Under the pieces are notes generated by a model that worked only from the letters and a program-made list of their open reading frames with translations, searched no databases and had not been told where the DNA came from. Shown piece after piece: positions 54,701 through 62,816 of a stretch of DNA of 64,000 nucleotides. The stretch's first letter is position 1, and each line of letters begins with the position of its first letter. This stretch comes from RGDT01 sp964630925. Lineage in GTDB: Bacteria > Planctomycetota > Planctomycetia > Gemmatales > Gemmataceae. The stretch covers positions 10,497-74,496 of the forward strand of contig CAZVZK010000037.1 in NCBI GenBank assembly GCA_964630925.1, written 5' to 3'. Made by a program: the position numbers and the translations under genes.

Positions 54701-57247
54701 CGCAACCAGCGCACGGAGTCCCTGGACAGCCTGGGCAACCGCAACACCTACACCTACTCCGACGCCGGCGACCAGGTCACGGCCAAGGACGCGCTGGGCA
54801 AGGTGACGACGCAGCTCTACGACTCCCTGCGCCGCAACGTCGGCTGGACGGACGCGCTGGGCAAGACCACCACCCAGGTCCTCGACGCGCGCGGCGCCAC
54901 GGTGCGGACGATTGACCCCGTCCTGGCGGCGCAGGACACGCTGTTCGACGAGCTGGGCAGGAACGTCGGATCGCTCGACTCGCGCGGGGGCCTGACACGC
55001 AACGTGCTAGATGCGAGCGGCGCGGTGCAGCAGATCATCGACCCCGTCGGCAACATCTGGCAATACTTCTACGACTCGGCCGGCCGTGAGAAGACGCGCA
55101 CCGACCCGCTCGGCGCCCGCACGACGACGAGCTACGACGCGGACAACCGGGTGACGAGCGTCGTTGACCGCCTGAGCCGGAGCATCGAGTACAGCTACGA
55201 CGACGAGGACCGCAAGACGAAGGAGGTGTGGAAGGACAACGCGGGGGTGACGCTGAACATCATCACCTACACGCTCGACGACAACGACAACATCACCAAG
55301 TATCAGGACAACGCCGGCACCATCACCTACACGTTCGACGCCCAGGACCGGGTGGAGAGCTACCGCAACGTGTTCGGGCAGGCGCTGACCTACACGTATG
55401 ACGCCGACGACAACGTCACGCAGCGGCAGGACAGTTTGGGTGGCTACCTGACCAGCACCTACGACGGCAACGGCTGGCTGACGAGCCGGAAGTTCAACGG
55501 CAGCGGGCTGACTCCCGTGCGCATCGACTTCGGCAACAGCGCCAGGGGCGAGCAGACGACGATCACCTGGTTCAGCAGCCTGGCCGGGACGGGCACCGTC
55601 GTGTACAGCCAGCGCGCCCACGACGACGCGGGGCGGCTGACGGCGATCACGAACAAGGACACGTCCAACGCCGTCCTGAGCGCCTATACGTACGGCTACG
55701 ACGCCGCCGACAGGGTCACCACCCACACCTATTCGAGCGCCGTGGGGACGTACACCTACAGCGGGTCGCAGACGTACACCTACGACACGACATCCCAGGT
55801 GACGGGGGACACGGGGACGGCCTACTCCTATGACTCCAACGGCAACCGGACGATGTCCGGCTACGCCACCGGCACCGCCAACCGGATGAGCAACGACGGC
55901 GTGTTCACCTACACGCACGACGCCGAGGGCAACCTGACCCAGCAGTCCAAGGGGTCGGGCCTGGAGGCGTGGTTCTATACCTACGACAGCAGGAACGCCC
56001 TCACCAGCATCAGGAAGACGAGCGACGGCAGCACGAACCTGCTGTGGGTGACGTACACCTACGACGCCGAGAACAGGCGGGTCAAGGAGGAGGAGTGGGT
56101 CAGCGGCGGTGGCGGCGCCGGCGAGACGCGCTTCGCCTACGACGGCGAACACGTCTGGACGGACATTGACTCCGGCAACGGCGTGCTGGTACGAAGGATG
56201 TACGGGGACGCCACGGACCAACTCCTCTCGCGGACCGTCTCGTCGGGCGGCAATGCGGGTGCGTGGGCGTACCTCACCGACAACCTCGGGAGCGTGCGCG
56301 ACCTCGTGGACTGGAGCGGGCTGGTCAAGGACCACCTCGACTACTCCGCCTACGGCGTCAGGACGGAGAGCCACGCGAGCGTGGGCGACCGCTACGGGCA
56401 CACCGGTCGGGAGTTGAACGTGAACTCCGGGGTGCAGTACCACCGCGCCAGGAACTACAGGCCGGCCTCAGGGCGCTGGATGGGCGAGGACCCCATCTCC
56501 TTTAACGGCGGGGACTCCAACCTGTATCGGTACGCGCACAACGCGCCAATGGATCGGACTGATGCGAGTGGAGAGTTTGCCGGGCCGGCACGCCCAACAG
56601 CTCCCATCCTTGAAGTCAATCAAGAGGACATCTTCATCGGCACCCGTGGACAGGTGGCCGTCCCGATCAATGTGTCGCTCCGATCGCCTTCATCACCGAA
56701 GAAGGGTGGCCTGCTCTTGGTGCACCTGTTCGGAAAGCAGGATGTCGAGAACAAAACACCGGCAAGGCCCAGAGCCGACGCGAACGATTTCACCATCATT
56801 GTCATCCCACCAGGCACGACGAAGTTGGCGCCATCCATGCTGGAGGATAATGGTGAACTGGCCCGCATGGGGTTGAAAGACATCAAGAATGGCCGCAAAG
56901 TCAGTTTGGATGAGCGACAGACTGCCAGCTTGTGGTACTCGGATGGGTCATGGGGTCCGAAGAGCACAGTCACCCGGACCGGGGATTACTATGCGACCCT
57001 CCGTTTCACCTACATCGACAAAGTGAATCTCGAAGATGTGCCGGCTGGGGAGCGCACGCAAGTGATGCGCCGAGGGAGGCCAGTGCCGAAAGTGTTTCGA
57101 CTGCGGGTGCCTGCGGTCGGGGGGATCAAGAAATGGCTGGAGGACCTAGAGGTGAAGAAGAAAGGCGTGGTTTCCGCCAACGCGAATGTCGCCTTCGACG
57201 TGACCTGGAGTGATGATGCCCCGGCAACAAAGGTGACCCTGAAGTAG
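48746..57247 (+). CDS. Giant SBBP/RHS-repeat polymorphic toxin
   Basis: 2,833 aa with AGGAAAGG before the ATG. N-terminus has the planctomycete-like LETRETP motif and a Gly-rich linker (about 165-260). Then a propeller-protein leader domain (275-485; PLAFEQNIGQVDPSVRFLSR), SBBP beta-propeller repeats (about 500-950; YLGGSGTDKAYGVAVDNAGA), Ig-like domains (about 950-1160), YD/RHS repeats (about 1350-2530; YDANGNVGSVKDARGYTTTY) and the RHS core (HTGRELNVNSGVQYHRARNY, GEDPISFNGGDSNLYRYAHN). After DASGEF near 2609 comes an unrelated 225-residue C-terminal module, the likely toxin, with lower GC. Such proteins deliver variable toxins in contact-dependent competition. Confidence 0.9.
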   Translation: MTAREWIKGSFARLLSLLRPGPARREPAAPTRLEGPMPLETRETPNDWISLITGGLGFAQVPWLMPSPPLPLLDARGQVGWRHAAQDADTAAYECRPVARDGREGDQAREARRGEDTREEEARREAGRRDDPFGMRDWLGDVGAALDSLTSLPDPLADGTPGNGGGASGTSGGSGGLAAPDNGGGNGGGVNGGGGGGGTFDPPATPQGPGGNSGEAQPLGQIGGLSPFSFSFGAGGAGQGGSGGGSDTGGVSLLSEPSGGGQVIDAGVKAALAKAYGSTPLAFEQNIGQVDPSVRFLSRGPGFSLWMTQDALTFGVVRPGARGADGAPDMPSEGRDVFRLRMVGADQGAEVFGRDQLTSRSNYFGGDDPSKWYANVPQFGRVEQRGVWDGIDLTLRAATEGGRQFEFDFTVNPGAEVSQILLAADGVDALAVDQDGRLLLTVGGRDLVMEAPALYQDGVTGTPQTRTAVSGRYVLREGGIGFEVTGEYDSSSALIIDPVFGFASYLGGSGTDKAYGVAVDNAGASYITGETASSNFPATLGYDTSYDSNTDAFLTKMSPDGRSLIYSTFLGGSGTDSGVGVALDGTGAAYVTGLTTGSFPTTTGAFQTTANNGDQSFLTKLSASGDSLSYSTYLTPTISTGPALRASGVAVDVYGRAYVSGTTSGSLPTTAGAYDTSYGGNGDGFVLCLNEAGTTLTYGTYVGGTLADTGNAIAVGDDGSAYLTGNETTGSLSASGGGYSAPNLGVQDAYVAKLAPGGASLSWLALVGGAGTDSVNAVAVGRDGKASITGKTTGFFFGNFPTTAGAYDTTISTGDDDAFVTTLNAAGSALYYSTYLGGGSGAETGYAVRVDGTGGVVVAGATASSSFPTQGAPQSTYGGSTDGFLTRFDSTGTLTYSTYLGGSGSDEARGLGLDARGDPYAAGFTGSTNFPGVTQTYQTTNAGGTDAFLAKVLPRPNAPALVTVSSDTGSSATDRYTSDQTLVLYGTADASVTVTVYREGVGLLGTAAANGSGAWSYSYTGTSLPEGTTAFTLKANDGVYDSDLSGPQHVFVDATAPDVYVSAPSTTNSLRPEVRVNVTDRLGLASAPTVTLDVDLNNDNDFGDTDETGYSTGTVLTNGQATIKLPALSGAGTIRVRARVLDLAGNEGTSSASTVIVSNVASPWVATAQALTVGPQSGGDWLTVAGDVSTAHALDLDTSPGTGQGGSPALVYHSSSVSQKPVIQVSVPTDTANPLPANITMVLDFNGTAAPTVVYSTTGMGRGDVLTMALQASQSITTTNRYGYSVLVQVAGVADQNVTGSVFVVAQDTSAFGAGWGLSGVDRLVSIASDANGPAGMLRVLGSGGSLFYTGTSSYTSEDGDSGTLTKATGGGVTTYTYTTADGQTTTFDQNGYQKKWLSADGVTSIVYGYDGSNRLSGLTAVDGTLNTITYTGSTDVAFASSNSRVTTLTLSSGDLTKITDPTGGVHTFTYDSDSRLTREQFGPNVESNYAYTSYGTVGTVTLGTTTYGGVTNPTRSVVSPVIIQGVGTTPAAGTVYGSVTDAVGAVTKVNVDSRGRAQEVVDALGVGVQYTYSSGYVTKVTDALNRVTTYTRDAQGYVTKVTNPDLTSMVYAYANNAYHSLTTITNERGYTTTMGYDGSGRHIRTTDALGGSVVYEYTSAGLLGTMTDARGNTMVYEYDGNRRITASIDAYGNRTTTGYDANGNVGSVKDARGYTTTYTNDALGRTTAVTDPLGKINTVTLDSAGLQTGSIDPSGLRGSVIYDPYLRGAAVQSNTGVGGAIQLSGLTTLDDAGRPVIQRDTAGYSTQSTLDKLGRTTRTTDAKGGTADSYYDVVGRVLASRDQMGRWTTQAYDTRDRVTSTTDSAGNVTGTGYDAGGNAVTRTDALNKTVTTTFDALDRATGTQDALLRRTTTTYDANSNATLYSDHKGNQTSTTFDKLNRAVAVTEGYGSGVASTTETAFDEVGNVKGSKDARGNWATHTYDARNQRTESLDSLGNRNTYTYSDAGDQVTAKDALGKVTTQLYDSLRRNVGWTDALGKTTTQVLDARGATVRTIDPVLAAQDTLFDELGRNVGSLDSRGGLTRNVLDASGAVQQIIDPVGNIWQYFYDSAGREKTRTDPLGARTTTSYDADNRVTSVVDRLSRSIEYSYDDEDRKTKEVWKDNAGVTLNIITYTLDDNDNITKYQDNAGTITYTFDAQDRVESYRNVFGQALTYTYDADDNVTQRQDSLGGYLTSTYDGNGWLTSRKFNGSGLTPVRIDFGNSARGEQTTITWFSSLAGTGTVVYSQRAHDDAGRLTAITNKDTSNAVLSAYTYGYDAADRVTTHTYSSAVGTYTYSGSQTYTYDTTSQVTGDTGTAYSYDSNGNRTMSGYATGTANRMSNDGVFTYTHDAEGNLTQQSKGSGLEAWFYTYDSRNALTSIRKTSDGSTNLLWVTYTYDAENRRVKEEEWVSGGGGAGETRFAYDGEHVWTDIDSGNGVLVRRMYGDATDQLLSRTVSSGGNAGAWAYLTDNLGSVRDLVDWSGLVKDHLDYSAYGVRTESHASVGDRYGHTGRELNVNSGVQYHRARNYRPASGRWMGEDPISFNGGDSNLYRYAHNAPMDRTDASGEFAGPARPTAPILEVNQEDIFIGTRGQVAVPINVSLRSPSSPKKGGLLLVHLFGKQDVENKTPARPRADANDFTIIVIPPGTTKLAPSMLEDNGELARMGLKDIKNGRKVSLDERQTASLWYSDGSWGPKSTVTRTGDYYATLRFTYIDKVNLEDVPAGERTQVMRRGRPVPKVFRLRVPAVGGIKKWLEDLEVKKKGVVSANANVAFDVTWSDDAPATKVTLK

Positions 57248-57343
57248 GGTTAGGCGGCGCGAATGCGGGTTCGCGAATAGAATGCATAACGCGGGGCCAA
57301 GTCGGCTGAGGGCCGCGACATCCACGGATATCAGGAGCGAGCT

Positions 57344-58909
57344 ATGGCGCATTCGGTTCCTGCGTCTCTCACGATCCTGAGCCTGTTGCTGTCTTGCCCG
57401 CAGGCCCTCCTGGCGGCTGGGCCGCCCACCAGTTCACTGGTCCTCAGGTCGCCCGACGTGGCTCGGCTCGTCCGCCTGTTGCGCGACGGGACAGCCGAAC
57501 AGCGCGTCCAGGCCTCCCGCGAGTTGAGGAAATCGAAGCCCGGGATCGAGGCCGCCATCCCCAGCCTCCTCGCCGCCCTGGGGGCGGAGAACGGAGGCCC
57601 CGACTACCTGGCGCGTTCTTTCCTGATCGACATCGGCCGACCGGCGTATCCCGGCCTCGTCGGTGTCCTGAACGAGGGCACGCCGGTGGCGCGCTGGATG
57701 GCCCTCGTGGCCCTGGAGGAGATTCACAGGCGCCTCCTCGGCGAGGAGGGGGCCGCCTGGGAGCGGTGGTTCCGCCCTCGCTACGCACGAGACATCCGCC
57801 CTGTCCTCTTGAAGGTAATGGCGGGGGCCGACCGGGTCACGCGGGAGGACGCGCTCAACATGCTGGCCCGGATGCGTGACACGTCGGCGTTGCCTGGGCT
57901 CATCGCCATCGCCCGCTCCGCCAAGGAGCCGGTCGAGCTGCGGCAGGCGGCGGTTCAGGCGCTCGGGCTCTACGGGGGCGAGGCGGCCGTGGTGTTGCCG
58001 GTCCTGCTCTCCTTGGTGCGCGACAGCCGCGAGCCACCGGACGAGACGGGCAAAAGGCCGTTGCGGGGCGTAGCCCTTTTCGCGCTGGGCGAGATGGGGT
58101 CGCCTGCGGCCAAGGCCCTGGCCGGGCTCCTCTCCGAGACGCGCGGGGAGCACCTCGAGGAGACCCTGCGCTTCGTCCGGGATTTGGAGCTGGCCCAGAA
58201 ACGCCCCCTCTTTCCGGCCTTGCTTCCGTTGGGGCGGCACCCGTCCTCGGGCATCCGCGGAACCCTCCTCTGGGCCATGAAGGGGGCGGAGAGCCTGCCC
58301 GAGGCACGCATGTCGTGGCGGGTGGGGCTGTGTGACCCGAGCGACGAGGTCCGGCTGACCGCCCTGCACCTCCTCCGGACGTCCGGTGCCGCCACCGGGC
58401 CCAGCCTCCTCGTCGCCACGGACCTAGTGCGCCGCGCGCCGGACGGGGCATGGGGATTCGCGGCGGGCTTCCTCCGGGACCTGAAGAAGGACGCGGCCCC
58501 TGCGGCCGACATCCTGAAGAAGGGCCTCGCCATCCCGAGCCGCTTCTCGACCACGGTGGCCTGCCTGCAAGACATCATCCCGCCCGGCCAATTCGCCCAG
58601 AGCGTCCTCCCGCTGGTGGTGGCGGCCTTGCGGGCGGCCGACCCGGACACGGGGGACGGGGACACCGAGTTCTTCCTGCGCGTCGTCGGGAGGATGGGGC
58701 CCTTGGGGAATGGCGCGGTCCCGGCTCTCCTGCCGTTGTTGAGATCGAAGAGCGTCGAGAGCCAGGTGCTCTGCATCAGGGCCCTCGGGGCGGTGGGCTT
58801 GGGCGACAAGCAGGCGGAGAAGGCGTTGCGAGATCTGCAGCTGCATGCGTCCCCTCGGGTACGCTCCGAGGCCCGGCAGGCGTTGGAACGCTGGAGGCAT
58901 GGGAAATGA
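57344..58909 (+). CDS. Exported HEAT-repeat protein
   Basis: 521 aa; ATG after CAGGAGCGAGCT. Signal peptide SLTILSLLLSCPQALLAAG, then about ten HEAT/PBS-lyase-like helical repeats: VARLVRLLRDGTAEQRVQAS, TREDALNMLARMRDTSALPG, LRQAAVQALGLYGGEAAVVL, SQVLCIRALGAVGLGDKQAE. HEAT scaffolds bind proteins. It directly follows the RHS toxin module and is coupled to the orphan RHS tail by an ATGA overlap. This suits an extracytoplasmic immunity or binding partner, though secreted HEAT proteins are also common in planctomycetes in other settings. Confidence 0.75.
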   Translation: MAHSVPASLTILSLLLSCPQALLAAGPPTSSLVLRSPDVARLVRLLRDGTAEQRVQASRELRKSKPGIEAAIPSLLAALGAENGGPDYLARSFLIDIGRPAYPGLVGVLNEGTPVARWMALVALEEIHRRLLGEEGAAWERWFRPRYARDIRPVLLKVMAGADRVTREDALNMLARMRDTSALPGLIAIARSAKEPVELRQAAVQALGLYGGEAAVVLPVLLSLVRDSREPPDETGKRPLRGVALFALGEMGSPAAKALAGLLSETRGEHLEETLRFVRDLELAQKRPLFPALLPLGRHPSSGIRGTLLWAMKGAESLPEARMSWRVGLCDPSDEVRLTALHLLRTSGAATGPSLLVATDLVRRAPDGAWGFAAGFLRDLKKDAAPAADILKKGLAIPSRFSTTVACLQDIIPPGQFAQSVLPLVVAALRAADPDTGDGDTEFFLRVVGRMGPLGNGAVPALLPLLRSKSVESQVLCIRALGAVGLGDKQAEKALRDLQLHASPRVRSEARQALERWRHGK

Positions 58910-59763
58910 GAGTCGAATACCGCGAAGGGCAAACGTGGCGTGAGTTGAACGGCAGCTCCGGGCTGCAGCGCCACCGGGCCAAAGGCTCCCGGCCCGCCTC
59001 CGGGCGCTGGATGGGCGCGGGCCCCATCGCATTCAACGCCGGCGACGCCAACCTCTACAGATACGCCTGGAACGACGCTGTGAACGCGGCAGATCCCAGC
59101 GGGCTGGCTGCGCCGCCTCGTCACGTTTATTACTTCTTCGGCCACCCTGAGATGGAATTCGCCACACAACGCCAGATCAAAGCGTTGGAAGACGTGGCGG
59201 CCATGTTGAAGCGAGGGGTCAAGTTGTCATTGTGGCGGAATGATATCATCACGGTCGCGGATTGGTGGGAGAATTTTTCACCCATCCTTGCGGTAGGAGA
59301 TAAGGGTAAGCCAGAATTCCTCGCAGCGGTGGAGGAGATTGCCTTACGGCAGCCCGACGCTTTTTCCGACATCTTGATTGCTCGCGATCCTGGGCCGAGC
59401 AGGCTGAGCAGGAATGAGTCGGCCCTCTTGCACAAATGGATCGCCGAATTACATGCGGAGGAAAGCAACTCTCACAAGATGGATAAGTTAAGGTCAATGA
59501 TCTATAGACTTGCTCTGAGCAGGAAAGAGAAAGCAACGCCCGACCTAATCCAAGCCTACGAGAAATACAGCGACGACCCCTATCTTCGGAAATGGCTCAG
59601 GCTGATTCTGGAACGCGAGGTGATGAAGATTCCGATCACCGACAACCAGCGCAAGGTCTACGACTTGGTGCGGAGCCTACCAGTGAGGGTCCAACGGTTC
59701 ATCCTCGACCGCTCCCCTGGCCTGTTTGGATTCCAGTCTACAGACCGATTCAACGCCCCCTAG
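58906..59763 (+). CDS. Orphan RHS tail with second toxin module
   Basis: 285 aa; the ATG overlaps the HEAT gene stop. Residues 1-60 are a worn RHS core: WRELNGSSGLQRHRAKGSRP, ASGRWMGAGPIAFNAGDANL, YRYAWNDAVNAADPSGLAAP, clearly related to the core in the 2,833-aa protein. Residues 65-285 are an unrelated helical module (FATQRQIKALEDVAAMLKRG, ALLHKWIAELHAEESNSHKM) with much lower GC than the flanks. Orphan tails like this are stored toxin alternatives that can be swapped into the main gene. The stop codon TAG lies inside the inverted repeat of the element starting at 59760, so the true C-terminus may be lost. Confidence 0.78.
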   Translation: MRVEYREGQTWRELNGSSGLQRHRAKGSRPASGRWMGAGPIAFNAGDANLYRYAWNDAVNAADPSGLAAPPRHVYYFFGHPEMEFATQRQIKALEDVAAMLKRGVKLSLWRNDIITVADWWENFSPILAVGDKGKPEFLAAVEEIALRQPDAFSDILIARDPGPSRLSRNESALLHKWIAELHAEESNSHKMDKLRSMIYRLALSRKEKATPDLIQAYEKYSDDPYLRKWLRLILEREVMKIPITDNQRKVYDLVRSLPVRVQRFILDRSPGLFGFQSTDRFNAP

Positions 59764-59926
59764 TACTACTCCGTTACACAGAGAACATGGATGACACAAG
59801 CCCCATGAAGGACAGGACTTAGGGAAAGGGCTACTCCGTTACCTTACGAAGCAAAGAATGCCTCAAGTTGCTGCCCCTCAAGCACTTGCGCCAATCCCAT
59901 TTCCAGGCCTAACGGAGTAGTACTAG
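59760..59926. mobile_element. MITE-like element with 17-bp perfect terminal inverted repeats
   Basis: CTAGTACTACTCCGTTA (59760-59776) is repeated in exact inverse at 59910-59926, bounding 167 bases with no gene. A partial internal copy, CTACTCCGTTAC, is at 59831-59842, repeating 59766-59777. CTAG at both tips contains TA, the duplicated target of IS630/Tc1-type elements, so a non-autonomous relative of that group is likely. It sits at the end of the orphan toxin gene. Confidence 0.75.
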
Positions 59927-59950
59927 TGAAACGCCGAAAAGGAGGCGACG

Positions 59951-60982
59951 ATGTTCGGAGAACCTGAAGCGCGTCCTCATGCCCATCCCATCCCTTCCCC
60001 GTTTTTGATCGCACTAGGGATCGCCGTTGCGTGTCTCGCGTCTGCCGACTGCCGTGGTGCCGGCCCCCCTCGGGCGGAGGCGCCCTGGGCCACGGCCATC
60101 CAGTTAACCGGGGACGCCACCCTCGCGGTCCTCTCGACGAAGAGGTCATGGGACCTCGAGCTCTGCCCTCTCCGCTTCTCGGACGGGGGGCGAACCGCGT
60201 TGAGGACGCGTGTCTGGCGTGCGAGGGCGATCTCGCTCTCCCGCGACTCGTCGAGAATGGCCGTGGCCGGCGGGAAGACGGTCGAAATGTTCACCATGCT
60301 GCCCGCCCCCAAATCGGTCCGCGTTGTGTCACTCGGGGGCGACGTCTCGCTCGTCGCCGTCGCCGTCTCGCCCGACGGCAACCTCGTCGCGGCGGGAGGG
60401 GTGGGGCGCGGCAAGGCCGATTCGACGGTCTCCGTGATCGACGTGAAGTCGGGCGATGTGGCTTGTTCCCTGGACGGGCACACCCTAGGGGGGCAGGCGC
60501 TCGCCTTCACCCGGGACGGAAAGAGGCTCCTCACGGGCGACGGGGACGGGGTCGTGCGGTGCTGGTCGGTCCCCGCCGGGCAGCTCGTCTGGCAGCAGGC
60601 CCACTTTGGGTCGGAAGTGGGCGCGATCCGCTGCCTATCGACGAAGGTCGTCTCGGGCGGCTGGGACGGGAGGCTCTGCGTGACGGACCTGGGGACGGGC
60701 AAGATCGAGGGCAAATGGCGGGCGCACCGGAAAATGGTCCACTCCATCGCCGTCTCGGCGGACCAGAAGTTGGCCGCCACGTTCGGGGCGGACGGCATGC
60801 TCAAGCTGTGGGACATCGAGAAGAAGGCCCTGGTCGCCGACGCGCTCATCCCGTTCCGGCAGGACGTTGCGTTACACATCCTGCCGGGTGGTGGTGTCCT
60901 CACTCACTGTGGGGCGCTCCCCCGTCTGTTCATGCCTCACGGGGGTAGGCTCATCGAGGTCAAGTATCCGCCAGTAGGCTAG
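59951..60982 (+). CDS. Exported WD40-repeat protein
   Basis: 343 aa; AAGGAGG precedes the ATG. Signal sequence FLIALGIAVACLASADC. WD40-type beta-propeller blades: VRVVSLGGDVSLVAVAVSPD, VSVIDVKSGDVACSLDGHTL, GGQALAFTRDGKRLLTGDGD, GVVRCWSVPAGQLVWQQ, VHSIAVSADQKLAATFGADG, MLKLWDIEKKALV. Propeller proteins bind partners. It follows the orphan toxin module and the MITE and may be the partner or immunity protein of that toxin; it could also be unrelated. Codon usage is typical of the host. Confidence 0.7.
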   Translation: MFGEPEARPHAHPIPSPFLIALGIAVACLASADCRGAGPPRAEAPWATAIQLTGDATLAVLSTKRSWDLELCPLRFSDGGRTALRTRVWRARAISLSRDSSRMAVAGGKTVEMFTMLPAPKSVRVVSLGGDVSLVAVAVSPDGNLVAAGGVGRGKADSTVSVIDVKSGDVACSLDGHTLGGQALAFTRDGKRLLTGDGDGVVRCWSVPAGQLVWQQAHFGSEVGAIRCLSTKVVSGGWDGRLCVTDLGTGKIEGKWRAHRKMVHSIAVSADQKLAATFGADGMLKLWDIEKKALVADALIPFRQDVALHILPGGGVLTHCGALPRLFMPHGGRLIEVKYPPVG

Positions 60983-61055
60983 TTATTCGTCAAGTTTCAG
61001 GTGGCCTGCCGCGTAGCAGTTCACTTGCGATTCGGATGGGCGATGAGGTGTGACG

Positions 61056-62759
61056 ATGAGCGAGGTGTACCGACTGATGGGCTTGGGCGACGCGGGCCTC
61101 GCGCGTTGCGACCCGCTGCGCATGAACCTGGCGGCGGCCTCGGGCGTACCCGGCCTGGAGGCGATTGACGTGGAGGGGTACGCCGAGATTGCGGACTCGT
61201 GGGCCGATGAAATCCGGGCTGAGTTGGCTCAGGCCGAGCATGTATTCCATAAGACGCCTGGGCAGTGGAAGGGTGATGTCCGCTTTTTCCGGCTAGGTGT
61301 GCTGTGCTGGTATGTCGAGGAGCGTCTCGGCGTTCGGTACAACGACGACCAGCGCGGCGCGGGCCCGACCTTGTACACGGACCCCGCGGACCTGTTCCTG
61401 CACGGGGTCATGGACAGCAGGCGAGGCACCTGCGCCAACATGGCGGCCCTGCACGTCGCCCTGGGGCGGCGCTTGGGCTGGCCGGTCTCCCTGGCCTGCG
61501 TGGGCTCCCACTTCATCTGCCGCTTCGATGACGGCGCGGTGACCCACAACATCGAGGCTACCCAGTCGGGCTTCGGCGGCTTCAAGTCCGACCCCGACGA
61601 CTACCTGATCCGCGAGCGCGGCCTGCCGCCGGAGGCTGTCTCCTCCGGCTCCGACCTGCGGGCGCTGACGCCGCGTGAGCTGCTCGGGGCGTTCGTGGGC
61701 CTGCGGGCGCGGCTCATGAAGGATACGGGGAGGCCCGCCGAGGCGGAGCGCGACTACCTGCTGGCGCGGCACCTGTTCCCCTCGGGTCGGTCGCTCTACC
61801 AGGCCGCCGTGGGCCTCCAGGTCCTGCGCGGCGGGGCGCTCTTCTCGCCCCACGAGGACGGCTCCCCCGCCGGGCTGGCGCGGTTCCTCCGCGATTCCGG
61901 CCTCGACGGCGGCTGGGTGCGCGGCTTGGCAGCGCCGGCCGGGTGGCAGGGTCGGGGCGCCGTCGGCTTCAACGCGGGGGATTCGAACGTCTACCGGTAT
62001 GTCGGTAACTCGCCGACGAACGCGACAGACCCGAGTGGGCTGGCTGCTCCACCCGCTGAGTTCCAGATGACGGTGAAGGAACCCATCTGGAACCACGCCG
62101 GAGAAAACAAGTACGGCGAGTTCAAGTTCTTGTTCCGGGCGCACCCTGAGGGGGTGGGCATGAACTTCGCGATATCATTTACACCAAGCAAGTTGGTTGA
62201 CAAGGAAAAAATCTCGTTCATCCAAATTGTTAGAACAACGAATGATGACGGCAAATTCATTCCGTCTGATCGAGCCGACGACGAGAAGGGCTGGCATGTC
62301 GATAACAAGCCTGGTCAGCCATCTGGCTGGTATGGCTTCGTCAAGACACGGACTGGGTATACGACCAACCTCCTCAAAACGGGCGTCCAGCCCTACACGC
62401 CTGGGACGACGAAAGAAGCAATGCTGTTTGATAATCCCGACCCGAATGGGCCAAATCGGCTGCAAGAGTTCGTCACTGCGGCGGTGATCATGGGGGGGAA
62501 AAACGACGGCTTGGTCCTCGGGTGCCTCGCATTCGGACAACGGACGGACGCCGCGGGCAGGTGGGATCGAAAAGTGCTGCCACCGAAGTTGTTGTACGTG
62601 GTCCCCTGGCACTTTGAGACCGCCGTGCACGCCCACAACTCCAGCGGCAAGATGACCCCGCTTCCCCGGCTTCGTGACCCGGTGGGGGAGGGGGACACCT
62701 GGAAAGATTTCGCTCTGCCGAAGGCCACCCTGCCGTTCTTGCGCCCGTTCGGAGGTTGA
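61056..62759 (+). CDS. Transglutaminase-like protein fused to RHS tail and third toxin module
   Basis: 567 aa, ATG at 61056 after GAGGTG. Residues 1-290 match the SirB1/transglutaminase-like family: VEGYAEIADSWADEIRAELA, DLFLHGVMDSRRGTCANMAA (catalytic Cys), SLACVGSHFICRFDDGAVTH (catalytic His) and VSSGSDLRALTPRELLGAFV. Near residue 305 it switches to an RHS tail: GAVGFNAGDSNVYRYVGNSP and TNATDPSGLAAPP. The last 235 residues are an unrelated, lower-GC module (FAISFTPSKLVDKEKISFIQ, TAAVIMGGKNDGLVLGCLAF). Homologous recombination at the conserved RHS tail, or a deletion, could have joined a chromosomal transglutaminase gene to an orphan toxin cassette. Confidence 0.75.
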   Translation: MSEVYRLMGLGDAGLARCDPLRMNLAAASGVPGLEAIDVEGYAEIADSWADEIRAELAQAEHVFHKTPGQWKGDVRFFRLGVLCWYVEERLGVRYNDDQRGAGPTLYTDPADLFLHGVMDSRRGTCANMAALHVALGRRLGWPVSLACVGSHFICRFDDGAVTHNIEATQSGFGGFKSDPDDYLIRERGLPPEAVSSGSDLRALTPRELLGAFVGLRARLMKDTGRPAEAERDYLLARHLFPSGRSLYQAAVGLQVLRGGALFSPHEDGSPAGLARFLRDSGLDGGWVRGLAAPAGWQGRGAVGFNAGDSNVYRYVGNSPTNATDPSGLAAPPAEFQMTVKEPIWNHAGENKYGEFKFLFRAHPEGVGMNFAISFTPSKLVDKEKISFIQIVRTTNDDGKFIPSDRADDEKGWHVDNKPGQPSGWYGFVKTRTGYTTNLLKTGVQPYTPGTTKEAMLFDNPDPNGPNRLQEFVTAAVIMGGKNDGLVLGCLAFGQRTDAAGRWDRKVLPPKLLYVVPWHFETAVHAHNSSGKMTPLPRLRDPVGEGDTWKDFALPKATLPFLRPFGG

Positions 62760-62816
62760 CAGAAGTAACTCCGCGCGGGAGAATACACCTACCTTCGGTC
62801 AGTAGGAGGTTCACCA

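Noticed and set aside
53800..55900. Regularly repeated motifs resembling a repeat array
   Set aside because: The periodicity is that of YD/RHS protein repeats in a continuous frame, with divergent DNA and no identical spacers or repeats, so not CRISPR.
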